A stretch of 64,000 nucleotides of DNA from Hymenobacter amundsenii (GCF_002204745.1 NZ_NIRR01000001.1:390737-454736); one strand, 5' to 3'. Shown: positions 8,320 to 19,821, numbered from the stretch's first letter. Notes: a model not told the origin generated them from the letters alone. Program-made: numbers and translations.

Positions 8320-8547
8320 ATGCGTGCTCTCCGAATTCTGTTGCTCTGCGGTATTGTTGCTTCGATGGCCAGCTGCCAGACCAGCCGTTTGGCCGTAGCA
8401 GCTCGTTCGGCCGGTTCGCTCATAACCTACCCCACCGCTGCTGCCGATTCGGCCGGCACGGTGGTACTACTCCACGACTCGCAGGGTCCCCAGGGCACGC
8501 GGGCCGTACTCTCGGCGGCGGAGGCGGTGCCGTTCCAGCAGCAGTAA
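8320..8547 (+). CDS. Small lipoprotein, unknown function
   Basis: A 75-residue protein with a lipoprotein signal (MRALRILLLCGIVASMASC; lipobox MASC), followed by a short alanine/serine-rich mature part. I recognise no domain. The promoter box at 8282-8289 supports the start at 8320 over the longer frame. A terminator follows at 8587-8635. Confidence 0.6.
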   Translation: MRALRILLLCGIVASMASCQTSRLAVAARSAGSLITYPTAAADSAGTVVLLHDSQGPQGTRAVLSAAEAVPFQQQ

Positions 8548-8586
8548 CCACATCGATTCGGCGCGTTTTATTTCTTGATTTTCTGT

Positions 8587-8635
8587 CTGCGGCGTGCTTC
8601 CCATAACTAGGAAGCCGCCGCCGCAGTGGTTTTTT
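8587..8635 (+). terminator. Rho-independent terminator
   Basis: CTGCGGCG (8587-8594) pairs with CGCCGCAG (8619-8626), with an inner GCTTCC/GGAAGC pairing, then a T-run at 8630-8635. The arm GGCGTGCTTCC can also pair with GGAAGCACGCC at 8644-8654. Confidence 0.65.
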
Positions 8636-8706
8636 AGGCAAGCGGAAGCACGCCAATTAAGGAGCGGCCGTTGCGGGTAGGTAGGGTTTGTTTCTACCTT
8701 GCCGCC

Positions 8707-9102
8707 ATGCAAGCACTTTTCCGGCTCCGTTGGTGGACCGCTGCGCTGCTGCTGGCCGGCGGCTGCCGCAGCGAGCAAGCGGCTTTTTCGTTTCGTCCGG
8801 CCCCGGCCCTCAGCAACCCGGCCCTAGTTATCGGCAACCTGGCTGCGGCTACTACGGCCCCAGCGGATACCCAGAACCCTAACCCCAAGTTGCGCAGCCG
8901 GCCCCGCCTGGGTATGGTATTTATGCAGGGCTTCGAGTACGACGAAGACAACAAGTGGGATGATGGCAAAATCTACGACCCCGAGACTGGTAAAACCTAC
9001 TCCTGCTACATCAAGATGGAGAATGCCAACACCATGGAAGTGAAAGGCTACATCGGTTTCTCGCTCATCGGTAAGTCGCAGACCTGGACGCGGGTTAAAT
9101 AG
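8707..9102 (+). CDS. Lipoprotein with the C-terminal half of DUF2147
   Basis: 131 residues. A lipobox (LAGGC) is followed by an alanine-rich linker and then SRPRLGMVFMQGFEYD, WDDGKIYDPETGKTYSC and GYIGFSLIGKSQTWTR, which match the C-terminal half of DUF2147. The first strands of the domain (the usual WxxEEKDAxI part) are absent, replaced by the lipoprotein signal and linker. The start at 8707 follows from the lipobox; the frame is open back to 8671. Function unknown. A strong terminator follows. Confidence 0.72.
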   Translation: MQALFRLRWWTAALLLAGGCRSEQAAFSFRPAPALSNPALVIGNLAAATTAPADTQNPNPKLRSRPRLGMVFMQGFEYDEDNKWDDGKIYDPETGKTYSCYIKMENANTMEVKGYIGFSLIGKSQTWTRVK

Positions 9103-9124
9103 GCAACCTGCTACTGTCGCTTCG

Positions 9125-9159
9125 GCGGGGTTTCCGGCAACGGGAACCCCGCTTTTTTT
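9125..9159 (+). terminator. Rho-independent terminator
   Basis: GCGGGGTTTCC / GGGAACCCCGC stem (9125-9152) followed by seven Ts, 22 bp after the DUF2147-like gene. Confidence 0.85.
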
Positions 9160-9309
9160 GCGCGGCTCCGGCTACTCGTTAGGCTATGGCCAGCGGGTTG
9201 TTCGGCACGGCTTTGGCAGTCGGCCGCCGCCGTTGGGCCGGAAACCATTTGCTGGAGCCCTTGTTACCTCTGAAAGACCCAATCTATTTTGCTCGACCTA
9301 CTTAAACGG

Positions 9310-9921
9310 ATGTTATCCGGCTCTCCTCCCGTTTCGGCCGACTGGCAGCCGCTGCACCGTTCCCCGGCGCAGGAACGGGTACGACAGCACTGGCTGAGCG
9401 AGCAGGTGTACCTGAACTGGGCCGGTCCTTACTTCAAAGCGTATCATTACCAGAAGGCTGGCCTGCCCGGAGCCCGGTTCCGGGTGCAGTTGGCCCGCAA
9501 GGAAGGCCAACGCGGAGCCGTGTTCCTCTACGACCCAAGTATGGGCCCCGGCAACTTTCAGCATTTCTTCGATTTTATCCGCGACCGGGTGCTGGCTTTG
9601 GGTTACCAGCAGGGCGCGGCCGACCAGCGCACCATTGAGCACGAGCAGTACGCCGAATCGACCCAAAAGTATTTCCTTAAGCCCCAGCCCCACGACTGCA
9701 CCGCTACCGGCCGCTGTAACCAGCGCTTCGGCAACGTGACGGTGGACTTGGTGAGTATCAATGGGCAGCCTGGCTTTATCCGGCTGGTCAACAACCCTTT
9801 CGTTGATACTATTTTTACCCCCGCCGGTACCTTCGACGAGCTGGTTGATTCTGTATTCAACTTCCCGCTGGCCCCGCCCGAGGTAGAGGCGTTGATTGGG
9901 AAGTATAAGAAAGGCGTTTAA
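9310..9921 (+). CDS. Conserved hypothetical protein
   Basis: 203 residues from the ATG at 9310; a TTG at 9289 would add seven residues (MLDLLKR). No signal peptide, no membrane segment. It has ERVRQHWLSEQVYLNW, a RVQLARKEGQRGAVFLYD strand region, a cysteine pair in DCTATGRCNQ, and a C-terminal VDTIFTPAGTFDELVDSVF. I recognise no family. The spacing of the last part resembles small cytosolic proteins of unknown function in Cytophagales. Its stop codon lies inside the left arm of a 44-bp inverted repeat. Confidence 0.65.
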   Translation: MLSGSPPVSADWQPLHRSPAQERVRQHWLSEQVYLNWAGPYFKAYHYQKAGLPGARFRVQLARKEGQRGAVFLYDPSMGPGNFQHFFDFIRDRVLALGYQQGAADQRTIEHEQYAESTQKYFLKPQPHDCTATGRCNQRFGNVTVDLVSINGQPGFIRLVNNPFVDTIFTPAGTFDELVDSVFNFPLAPPEVEALIGKYKKGV

Positions 9922-10018
9922 ACACGCAGATTGAGCAAGAAGAAATGGCCGCTGAATGCCCCGCTCGGGAGTTGTTCAGCGGCCATTTCTCCTTGCTCAA
10001 TCTGCGTGTTTAAACGCC
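9913..10018. terminator. 44-bp inverted repeat between convergent genes, likely bidirectional terminator
   Basis: Arms 9913-9956 and 9975-10018 pair with a single mismatch around an 18-nt loop. The left arm contains the stop codon of the plus-strand gene; the right arm ends 1 bp before the stop codon of the M1 peptidase. Confidence 0.85.
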
Positions 10019-10019
10019 C

Positions 10020-12059
10020 CTACTCTGCTCGCACGAATCTGACGCGGGCCACGGAGCCATCGGGACTGAGCAGGCGCAAGTGGTAAAGGCCAGGGGCCAG
10101 GCTGACGGTTACCAGCACCGGGTTGGCGGCCAGCACCATTTGACGCAGCACCACGCGGCCGGTGGCATCCACGATTTCGGCTTGGGCACGGGCGCCGCTG
10201 AAATCGGCCAAACGAAGCTGGTCGTGACAGGGGTTAGGGTACACGCTGAGTTGGGCCAACGTGGCGGGCGCGGTGGTGGCCGTTATCAGCCCGCCGTCGC
10301 GCACAACGGGGTTAGCGGTATTGAGCAGCCACTGGTCGGGGTCCACTTCCACCTTGGTAACTGAACGCGACTCGGGCACGGCGGCCGAGACTACCGGCTG
10401 GTATTGGGCCAGGCGTAGCGTACGGGTGGTACCATCGGCGAAGGTCAGGCGGTAGTCGATTTCGGTATTGAAGAAGGGCGTAACCATGGGCATGGAGGTG
10501 GTTTCGGTGTTCTTGAGGTACACCAACCCGTTGGCCTGGTTCCAGCTCACATCAAAAATTGGGTAGCCTTCGCCCCGAAACCACTGGTCGAAGAAGTACT
10601 GCAACGAGCGGCCGGCTTCGGCCTCGAAAATCCGCTGTAGGTCGCGGGTGCGGGCGGTGCGGCCGCCGTAAGTGGTTTGGTAGGTGCGCAGGGCCCGGAA
10701 GAACTTCGCATCGTCGTTGAGCAAATAGCGCAACATATGGATGACGGTCGCGCCCTTTTTATAGCTAAGCCGGGAGCTGAAAATGCGGCTGGTGCTGGTG
10801 GTATCGGTTACGAACACGCTACCGCCGGGCTGGCTCAGGGCGCTGGCATGGGCCTCGTCGAGCCAGGCGCGGGTGAAAGCGGGGGTGGAGAATTTATTGA
10901 GCGAGAGGTATTCGCCGTAGGAAGCAAAGCTCTCATTGAGCCAGATGTCTTGCCAAGCCCCGCAGGTTACGTTGTCGCCGAACCACTGATGGAACAGCTC
11001 GTGGGCCGTGAGCGTGAAGCCAAAGCTGTCTTGGGTCGTCATGGTCTGGTGCTCCATGCCGCTGCCAACCCGCTCCCCTCCGAGAGGGGCCATGCTATGA
11101 CCGTACTTCTCGTCGGCGAAGGGATAGAGGCCGACCAGGTCGGAGTAGTATTCGAGGAAGCCGGGCGTGCGGTCGATGGCGACGCGGTAATCAGCGAGGG
11201 CCGCCTCGTTGTACACGTAGTTCACGATCGGGATGCGGGGGCCGCCGGCGGGGTTGGCGTAGTTCACGTACTCGACGTATGGAGCGACGGCCACAGAAAT
11301 CAGGTAGTAATCGATGGGGTAGCGAGACTTCCACTCGTAGCGCACCTCGTTGCCCGGCAGCGGCACCACCCGCCGCAGCACGCCGTTGGAGCCCACCTTA
11401 TTGGAGCTGGCCGTGGTTACCCACACCTCCGACGAGTCGGCTTTATCGGTGAGCACCTGCTTGCAAGGCCACCACTCGTAGGCGTTGTAGGGCTCGGAGA
11501 GGCTCCAGGTAGTGCTCACGTTGTAAGTGGGGGCCACGCGGGTGTTGAGGGCGTTGCCGATGGCGGCCGCGTTGCTGTTGGGCGCGGTGCCACGGTAATA
11601 AATCAGGGCCCGAAACAGGGTATTCGGACTCACGGCCTGCCCCAGGCCCACCGTCACGTCGCCGGGGCCGCGGCGGGTAAGCCCCGGGCTGCGGCGCCCA
11701 TCTACCACTACCGAGTCGATGGTGTAGGTGCTGTAGAGCTCGAAGGCCAGCGAGTCGAGGGCCTGGGTGCCGGTGCGGGCCTGCAGGGTTACTACTCCGC
11801 TCACGTCGCGGGTGGTGTTGGTCAGGCGCAGGTCGAGCTTGTAGTAGCGCACGTCGTAGTGGTCCATTTTCTGGCGGTGGCCGGGGCTGGCGTAGGCCGG
11901 GCGGGCCGCGCCCGGGCTGCTGTGTACCCGGGCACAGGCCTCGGCGGCCGAGCCATCGAGGTCGGCGGAAACGGCCTGGTAGGTGGGTAGCTGGGCCACG
12001 GCGGGCGGGCCGAAGGCGAGTAGGGCGGCCACAGTCAGGACAGAGAAAAACAGGCGCAT
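10020..12059 (-). CDS. M1 family aminopeptidase with T9SS type-A sorting domain
   Basis: Secreted zinc aminopeptidase of 679 residues. The signal peptide ends PPAVAQ. The N-terminal M1 saddle domain leads to GSGMEHQT (substrate motif) and the zinc site HELFHQWFGD, with the third ligand in ESFASYGE. The last ~75 residues, starting LSVYPNPCHDQLRL and ending VRFVRAE, form a type-A C-terminal domain that directs export by the type IX system and is normally removed or anchored at the surface. A peptide-scavenging role is likely. It converges on the gene ending at 9921. Confidence 0.93.
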   Translation of the reverse strand: MRLFFSVLTVAALLAFGPPAVAQLPTYQAVSADLDGSAAEACARVHSSPGAARPAYASPGHRQKMDHYDVRYYKLDLRLTNTTRDVSGVVTLQARTGTQALDSLAFELYSTYTIDSVVVDGRRSPGLTRRGPGDVTVGLGQAVSPNTLFRALIYYRGTAPNSNAAAIGNALNTRVAPTYNVSTTWSLSEPYNAYEWWPCKQVLTDKADSSEVWVTTASSNKVGSNGVLRRVVPLPGNEVRYEWKSRYPIDYYLISVAVAPYVEYVNYANPAGGPRIPIVNYVYNEAALADYRVAIDRTPGFLEYYSDLVGLYPFADEKYGHSMAPLGGERVGSGMEHQTMTTQDSFGFTLTAHELFHQWFGDNVTCGAWQDIWLNESFASYGEYLSLNKFSTPAFTRAWLDEAHASALSQPGGSVFVTDTTSTSRIFSSRLSYKKGATVIHMLRYLLNDDAKFFRALRTYQTTYGGRTARTRDLQRIFEAEAGRSLQYFFDQWFRGEGYPIFDVSWNQANGLVYLKNTETTSMPMVTPFFNTEIDYRLTFADGTTRTLRLAQYQPVVSAAVPESRSVTKVEVDPDQWLLNTANPVVRDGGLITATTAPATLAQLSVYPNPCHDQLRLADFSGARAQAEIVDATGRVVLRQMVLAANPVLVTVSLAPGLYHLRLLSPDGSVARVRFVRAE

Positions 12060-12208
12060 AGCGGGGCAGTAGGTAAGCAGGCGGGAACTCCGCTTTAAGG
12101 TACGACGGCGGCGGCAGAAAATCGGGCAAACCGGGGGCGGTTTAGGCGGCTGGTTTCCGTATCTTGGTAGCGGTGTTCTTTTGCCGCTTGCTTCCTAACT
12201 GCTTCTGC

Positions 12209-14454
12209 ATGGCTCTTTCTACTTTCCGGTTTTTTATGCGCGGCGGCGGCCTGGTGTTGCTGCTATGGCTGTTGGGGCTGAGCCCGGCCCGGGCTACGCA
12301 CATCGTGGGCGGCGAAATGGACCTGCAGTACCTGCGCGACGACCAATACCAACTCACGCTCACGCTCTACTTCGATGCCGTGAACGGCAGCCCTGGCGCC
12401 CTCGACAACGACCTGATGGCCAGCATTTTTGAGAAGGGCAGCAACCTGCGCAAGTTCGACATCCTCCTGCCTCTCACCACCAACACGCTGGTGCAGTACA
12501 CCAACCCGGCCTGCTCCTCGCCCTCGCTCATCACCCGCAAGCTCATCTATACCCGCACCATCACGCTCACGGCCCAGAGCTACGCCAACCCCAGCGGCTA
12601 CTACGCGGCCGTGGAGCGGTGCTGCCGCAACCAGGGCATCAGCAACATCGTGAACCCCGGCGGGGCGGGCCAGGCGTTTTACCTGGAGTTTCCGCCCGTG
12701 GTGCGCAACGGCCAAGCATTGCGTAACTCCACACCCCGCATCTTCCCGCCCCTCAGCGACTATGCCTGCCGGGGCGAGCTGTTTTACTACAGCTTTGGGG
12801 GCGCCGATGCCGATGGCGATTCGCTGGTTTATGATTTAGTAACACCTTACAATGGCTCCTCCAGCACGGCTGTGCCTAAGCCCGGGGTGGCCTCGGCGGC
12901 CCCTTACAATCTGGTGCAGTGGATGCCCGGCCTGAGTGCGACCAACCAGATTCCGGGCAACCCCACGCTCAGCATCGGGCGCCAGTCGGGCCGGCTCGAA
13001 GTGCGGCCCACCCAACTCGGGCTATTCGTGTTCGGGGTGCGCTGCACCGAGTACCGCAAGGGCGTGCGGCTGGGCGAAACCCGGCGCGACTTCCAGCTCA
13101 AGGTCATCCCCTGCCCCACCAACGCCAGGCCCAAAGCCCTGCTCCAACTACCGGGCGGCGGCAAAAAACTCTACCAGCCCGGCCGCGATACGCTCCGGCT
13201 CACGCCCACCGGCAACCGTTGCGTTACGCTGGCATTCACTGACCCCGACCCTGCCTCGGCCCTTACGTTTTCGCTGAGCCCGGTCAACTTCACCGGCCCA
13301 CTGCCTACCCTGAGCGTGGTGCAGGGCACGGTGCGCACGCCCGGCCAGCCCGATACGGTGGTGTCGCAGCTCTGTTTTCCGGCCTGCCTGAACACCAAGG
13401 GCAAGGTGTACCTGCTCGATGTGATTGTGGCCGACAACGGGTGCAGCCTGCCCCAGCGCGATACGGTGCGGGTAGCCTTCACGGCCGCACCCCTGCCCAA
13501 CGGCCCGCCCCAACTGCTGAGCACGGCCGCCCTGCCCCTGCGGGCGCGGGTAGGCGACGTTATCACGTTCGATCTAACGGCCACCGACCCCGACAACGAC
13601 CCGCTCACGCTCACCATGACTGGCCGGGGCTTCGCACCCGCCAGCCTCGGGGCACCTTTGCGGTGGGCGCCAACGGCAACCAGCTGCGCGGCCGTTTCAG
13701 CTGGACCGTGGATTGCCGGGCCGTAGACAAGCCGTTGTATGAGTTCGAGTTTCGGACTGCATCTTCGTCTTGCGGCGAGGAGCAGGCCGTGAGCATCGTG
13801 GTTCCCATCCAGATTGACTACAGCAACGCGCCCCCGGCCCTGACTACCACCTTCCCGCCGCTGGTTAGCACCGACTCGGTTACGGTTATTCGACTGCCCC
13901 TGGGCGGCATTTATGAGGCTGCCCTCAGCGGCCTCGATACCGACAATGACCCGCTGGCCCTAATGGCCGAGGGCAGGGGCTTCGAGCTGGCGGCCGCCGG
14001 CATGAGCTTCGTGCCCCGCAACGGTACGGGCACCGCCACCGCCACTTTCCGCTGGGTGGCCGATTGCCAAGCCGTGCGCCCGGAGGCCCTGAGCGTGGTA
14101 TTCACACTGCGCGAAACCACCTGCCGCCCCCAGCCCCGCCGCCGCGTTGTGCGCTTCGAGGTGATGGCCCCCGAGGAGCGGCCGTTTCAGCCGGTCAACA
14201 TCATCACGCCCAACGGCGACTCGCGCAACGATGTGTTCACGCTCGATAACACGAAAAGCAACCTGCCGCCCGACTTCTGCGACTTCCGCTTCGCCAACCT
14301 CCAGATTTTCACCCGCTGGGGCAACCGCATCTACCAAACCACCAACCGCACCTTTAGCTGGGACGGTGGCGGCCAGCCCGCGGGGGCTTATTTCTACCTC
14401 ATCGAATTCACTAATGGCAAAAAGTACCGCGGGGCCGTTACCATCGCCCGGTAA
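12209..14454 (+). pseudogene. Large secreted protein with gliding-motility (T9SS type-B) C-terminal domain, frameshifted
   Basis: A T9SS cargo of about 748 residues if the frame is repaired. The first frame runs from the ATG at 12209 (signal peptide, then HIVGGEMDLQYL) to a stop at 13726; the rest continues in the -1 frame to 14454. The shift falls at the G-run 13649-13652: a fifth G would give ASLGGTFAVGANG and join two matching Ig/cadherin-like repeats (TATDPDNDPLTLTMTGRGF and LSGLDTDNDPLALMAEGRGF). The end, PVNIITPNGDSRNDVF through YFYLIEFTNGKKYRGAVTI, is the gliding-motility-associated CTD. A TATCTTGG box at 12160-12167 supports the start at 12209. Likely a surface or adhesin-type protein; exact role unknown. 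Confidence 0.85.
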
Positions 14455-14472
14455 GTACCCGCGCTGCTAGTA

Positions 14473-14553
14473 GTAGGCAACGTCTTTTTAACCAGGAAGC
14501 TCCTAATGCCGGTTGGCGTTAGGAGCTTCCTGGTTAAAAAAGACGTTGCCTAC
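14473..14553. terminator. Near-perfect inverted repeat between convergent genes
   Basis: Arms 14473-14510 and 14515-14553 pair over 38 bp, differing by one T in a T-run and one base. It sits between the T9SS protein and the oppositely oriented oxidase gene and contains A/T runs suited to termination on both strands. Confidence 0.85.
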
Positions 14554-14570
14554 TGAGTGCGCAGAGCCAG

Positions 14571-15215
14571 CTAATAGAGGAACAGAAACGCCGCGAACAG
14601 GGCAATCCAGAGGCCATCGATGAAGTGCCAATAAATGGTAATTATGCGCAACTGGAGCCGGCGGTAGGGGTTGCGGATGAACACGAGGCTGCGCACGGCG
14701 TCGCGTTCGGCGTAGTGCGTGCGGAGTAGCAGCGTGAGCAGAAACAGCATGCCCCCCAGCAAGTGAGCTACGTGCAGGGCCGAAATCAGGTACACGAACG
14801 TACCGCTGGCCATGCCGTCGAAGAAGACGCCTTGCGCCATTAGTTCGCGCCAGCCCAGCACTTGCAGGCCGGCAAAAATGCTACTCAGCAGCAGCGTAGC
14901 CCCCAGGCAGCGGCGCAGCGTGGCCAGGTCGTCCTGGTCATAAAGGCGGCGGGCCTGAGAAATAACGTAACTGCTGATGAGCAGCACAATGGTGCTCAAA
15001 GAAAAGAAGCGCGGTAGCGGATACACATTGCCGGGCAGGCCCGACCGGAGACGCGTGAAAACGTAGGCCCCCACCAGCACCGCAAACAGCACCGTAGTAC
15101 CCACCAGCCCCACGTACAACAGCATGAGCATGGGCGGCACCCGCTCCATGCGCTGCAGGGAAGAAATCGGGCGGTTAGACCCCACTTTTTTGGAACGGTC
15201 GTGGTCGGAACTCAT
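14571..15215 (-). CDS. Cytochrome c oxidase subunit III-like protein
   Basis: A 214-residue membrane protein of the heme-copper oxidase subunit III family. About five transmembrane segments are visible (MLMLLYVGLVGTTVLFAVL; FFSLSTIVLLISSYVI; LGATLLLSSIFAGLQVLGW; FVYLISALHVAHLLGGMLFL; YWHFIDGLWIALFAAFLFL). SALHVAHLLGG and YWHFIDGLWI are characteristic subunit III motifs. The ATG at 15215 (MSSDHDRSKK) is preferred; the frame is open to 15254. No subunit I or II gene is nearby, so it is a stand-alone copy here. Confidence 0.85.
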   Translation of the reverse strand: MSSDHDRSKKVGSNRPISSLQRMERVPPMLMLLYVGLVGTTVLFAVLVGAYVFTRLRSGLPGNVYPLPRFFSLSTIVLLISSYVISQARRLYDQDDLATLRRCLGATLLLSSIFAGLQVLGWRELMAQGVFFDGMASGTFVYLISALHVAHLLGGMLFLLTLLLRTHYAERDAVRSLVFIRNPYRRLQLRIITIYWHFIDGLWIALFAAFLFLY

Positions 15216-15324
15216 GGGCGGGAAAACGGAGTAGCGTGCGTAGTAGCAAACCAATTAACCAGCCTTTAGTTCAGGCGGGTGGGCGGGCCGGAAGCGAGTG
15301 AACCCTCCGAACAAGATACGCAAA

Positions 15325-15380
15325 AAGCCCTGCGGGGCCGGTACGAATTTCGGGCAATTCGAGCCGGCCCCGCAGGGCTT
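15325..15380. terminator. GC-rich hairpin
   Basis: AAGCCCTGCGGGGCCGG (15325-15341) and its exact complement (15364-15380), extended inward by partly paired GAATT/AATTC. Lies between the 15400 gene and the oxidase subunit, both on the minus strand. Confidence 0.75.
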
Positions 15381-15399
15381 AGGGATGAGAAACTGAGGG

Positions 15400-15978
15400 T
15401 CAGTCTTTACGGAAAAAGGAGCCAATTTTGCCGAATACCGCATTAATAGTGATTTTCGGGCTTCGGCCCGTACCGAACGTGACGTGCGTTTTGCCTGCCA
15501 CCCGCAGGTCCAGCACCAGACTCAGCTGCCGGGCCAGGTCGTGGAGTTGCTGCATGGGGTCGGGGGCGTTGGGGTTCTTGGGTTTGGGCGGGGCGTGGGG
15601 GTCCTTGGGCGGGCCGCTGGTAAGCTTATCGAAGACGCGCTGACTAGGGAAATTTACGATCAGGTAGCCCCCCGACCCCGCCACCTGAATCTCGTCGCCA
15701 TCGAACGTAACGACCAGCCGCGCTCGATATCGAGGCCGCTAGCCAAGAGGATCGGGGTTGGGGCTGGCGGGGGGCAGCATGCCCGAGGGCGGGTTCTCGC
15801 CCCGGGTGCGGATGCGCAACGAGCCGTTCAACCGCCAGGTAGTGGGCGTGGCCGGGCTTTGCGGGTTGGGCACTTGGAGCTCCATCTGCTCGAAATTAAG
15901 CGCCAGCTCGACGCCGCCCGAAAGCTTGGAGAGCAGCGAGGCGGCCGTATCGGCCCAGGAGGTAGGTTGGTCAGGCAT
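15400..15978 (-). pseudogene. Conserved hypothetical protein, interrupted by two compensating indels
   Basis: Read from the ATG at 15978 (MPDQPTSWADTAASLLSKL), the frame stops at 15739. The same frame reopens and continues to 15400, ending KIGSFFRKD. Between them the third frame reads SGLDIERGWSLR, which joins naturally to FDGDEIQVAGSGGYLIV. One extra base near 15742 and one missing T near 15710 would therefore yield an intact protein of about 192 residues. No signal peptide or membrane segment; a proline-rich stretch (KDPHAPPKPKNPNAPDP) lies mid-protein. Function unknown. A 7-bp tandem repeat abuts the start codon. Confidence 0.7.
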
Positions 15979-15984
15979 GTGTAG

Positions 15985-16022
15985 GAAGTGAGAAGTGAGA
16001 AGTGAGAAGTGAGAAGTGAGAA
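15985..16022. repeat. 7-bp tandem repeat (GAAGTGA)n, copy 1
   Basis: About 5.4 perfect copies of the heptamer, 7 bp upstream of the start codon of the minus-strand gene at 15978. Confidence 0.9.
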
Positions 16023-16164
16023 AGTAAACGCCACTGGCGGCCCCAAGTTACATTTTCGGGCTGGCAAGGCTTTTGCCTAACTGGGTTTACCAGCGGTAAA
16101 ATCCTAAATTGTGGCGGCTGCGTATGCTGGCTTCCTTGCTGGCTTCCCTTTTTTTCTCTTTTCC

Positions 16165-16952
16165 ATGTCCCGACTTCTGCTTGCCGCTGCTGTTTCAGCC
16201 GGCCTATTGGCTGCCGCGCCCCTGCGGGCCCAGACCCCGACTGCCCCCGCCCCGCCCCTTTCGGGCTCACCGATAATATGGAGCGGGTGTTTGAACTCCG
16301 CGACGCGAAGGGCAAAACCACTGGCCATATCCGGCAACGGGTTGTGAGCCTGGGCACCGAACAGAATAAAAAGGAAACGCTCACTACCGCGACAGCCCTG
16401 CTCAAAAGCGGGTCCTACGATGAGCGCAACCGGCTGCTCTTCCTGCGCGACCTCACCTTCCGCTGCCGCCGCGACACAGCCTTCACCGATGGTCTCGCGC
16501 AACTCAACCCCGACCAGCTCAGCTCGTTCCGAGACCGGATTTTCACGTATTCTCCTACTCCCCTGGCTTGGCCCAACCAACCTGCCGTGGGCTCCGAACT
16601 ACCCCAGGGTGGCATTTCGGTAGACGTCCGCAGCTCGGCCGTGGATATTGCGCAGGTGTACACCACTGTACGCAAGCGCCGCGTAACGGGCCAGGAGCCG
16701 GTTACAACGCCCGCTGGCACCTTCGAGTGCTATAAGGTAGAAGCCGAGCGCGAAAGCGGCACCATTGCCCGCGCCGACATCAAGCTGCGCACGACCGTGC
16801 GGGTAATCGATTACTACGTGCCGGGCATGGGCATCGTCAGGTCGGAGGTGTACGATAAGAAAGGCAAGCTGGAACAGGTTCAACTCCTGACGGCCGTGCA
16901 CACGGCGGGGGGCGAGGTAGAGAAGGCGAAGTACAAAGTCAAAAAGTCGTAA
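16165..16952 (+). pseudogene. Secreted TapB/DUF3108-like protein, frameshifted
   Basis: A signal peptide (MSRLLLAAAVSAGLLAAAP..RAQ) starts at 16165. After a proline/alanine run the coding frame moves to the -1 frame and continues NMERVFELRDAKGKTTG to the stop at 16952. The break lies in the C-rich run 16241-16260, consistent with one missing C; repaired, the protein is about 262 residues. Mature features are LFLRDLTFRCRRDT, TTPAGTFECYKVEAER and VIDYYVPGMGIVRSEVYDKKG, the pattern I associate with TapB/DUF3108 proteins (secreted, beta-rich, unknown function). Followed closely by the DUF4920 lipoprotein. Confidence 0.7.
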
Positions 16953-16987
16953 ATTAGGGGCTTCCACCGCCCTAACCTGCTCTTACG

Positions 16988-17494
16988 ATGCGCTTTCTGT
17001 TTTTGGCATCCATCCTGTTGCTGGGCGTGTCCTCCTGCCAACAGAATGCCCAACCCGCTGCTACTGGCGCTACCGCCACCCCAACGGCCCCGGCCACACC
17101 CACTGGCCAGACCTACGGGGCGGCCATCAGTGCTGAGGGAGCACAGCCCATTTCGGCCCTTAGCACATTGCTCGGCACCCAGGATTCGGCCCAGGTGAAG
17201 CTGGTGGGTACCGCCCACGAGGTGTGCCAGGCCAAGGGCTGCTGGATGACCATGAAGCTGGCCGACGGCCGCGACATGCGCATCAGGTTTAAGGAGTATG
17301 CGTTTTTCGTACCCAAAGATATCAGCGGCAAAACCGTAGTTATTAATGGCTGGGCCCACCGCGAAACCGTGCCCGTTTCCGATTTACGCCACTTTGCTCA
17401 GGATGCCGGCAAGTCGGCCACTGAAGTAGCCGCCATTACGGAGCCCCAGCAGCAACTCAATTTTGAGGCCGACGGGGTGCTGGTGAAAGAGTAA
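16988..17494 (+). CDS. DUF4920 lipoprotein
   Basis: 168 residues with a lipobox (GVSSC) and an Ala/Thr/Pro linker to about residue 40. The domain follows: QTYGAAIS, VGTAHEVCQAKGCWMTMKLADG, IRFKEYAFFVPKD, VVINGWAHRE and LRHFAQDAGKSATEVAAI. These match DUF4920, an OB-like domain with a conserved VCxxxGCWM cysteine pair that may bind metal or form a disulfide (inference). It begins 35 bp after the TapB-like gene and probably shares its transcript. A terminator follows at 17526. Confidence 0.85.
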   Translation: MRFLFLASILLLGVSSCQQNAQPAATGATATPTAPATPTGQTYGAAISAEGAQPISALSTLLGTQDSAQVKLVGTAHEVCQAKGCWMTMKLADGRDMRIRFKEYAFFVPKDISGKTVVINGWAHRETVPVSDLRHFAQDAGKSATEVAAITEPQQQLNFEADGVLVKE

Positions 17495-17525
17495 GGATTA
17501 CCGTTCATTAGCGAGCAACAATAAG

Positions 17526-17580
17526 AAGCTAAAGCCGTGCGACTAGCCCCAACGGGAAGTTGAACGGCTTTGGCTTTTTA
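17526..17580 (+). terminator. Stem-loop terminator, loop family B copy 1
   Basis: AAGCTAAAGCCGTGCGACTAGC pairs imperfectly with GTTGAACGGCTTTGGCTT, followed by T-rich sequence. The loop region CGACTAGCCCCAACGGGAAGT is nearly identical to that of the hairpin at 20251-20343. Confidence 0.75.
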
Positions 17581-17608
17581 CTTTTTCTCTTTGACCTGAC
17601 TCCCGTAG

Positions 17609-19750
<2,142 letters not shown>

Positions 19751-19821
19751 GGTTGGCGGCCCGGCCGCGTACCGTACCTGAACAGTTACATCTCCCTGTA
19801 TTCCTCCCTAAACTCTTTTCT

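Noticed and set aside
10677..11990. 437-codon open frame opposite the M1 peptidase
   Set aside because: Antisense shadow of a strongly supported gene, caused by high GC; composition (Gly/Val/His rich) is not protein-like.
15255..15443. 62-codon minus-strand frame between the oxidase gene and the gene at 15400
   Set aside because: It overlaps the GC-rich hairpin at 15325-15380 and the 3' end of the neighbouring gene; no coding features.
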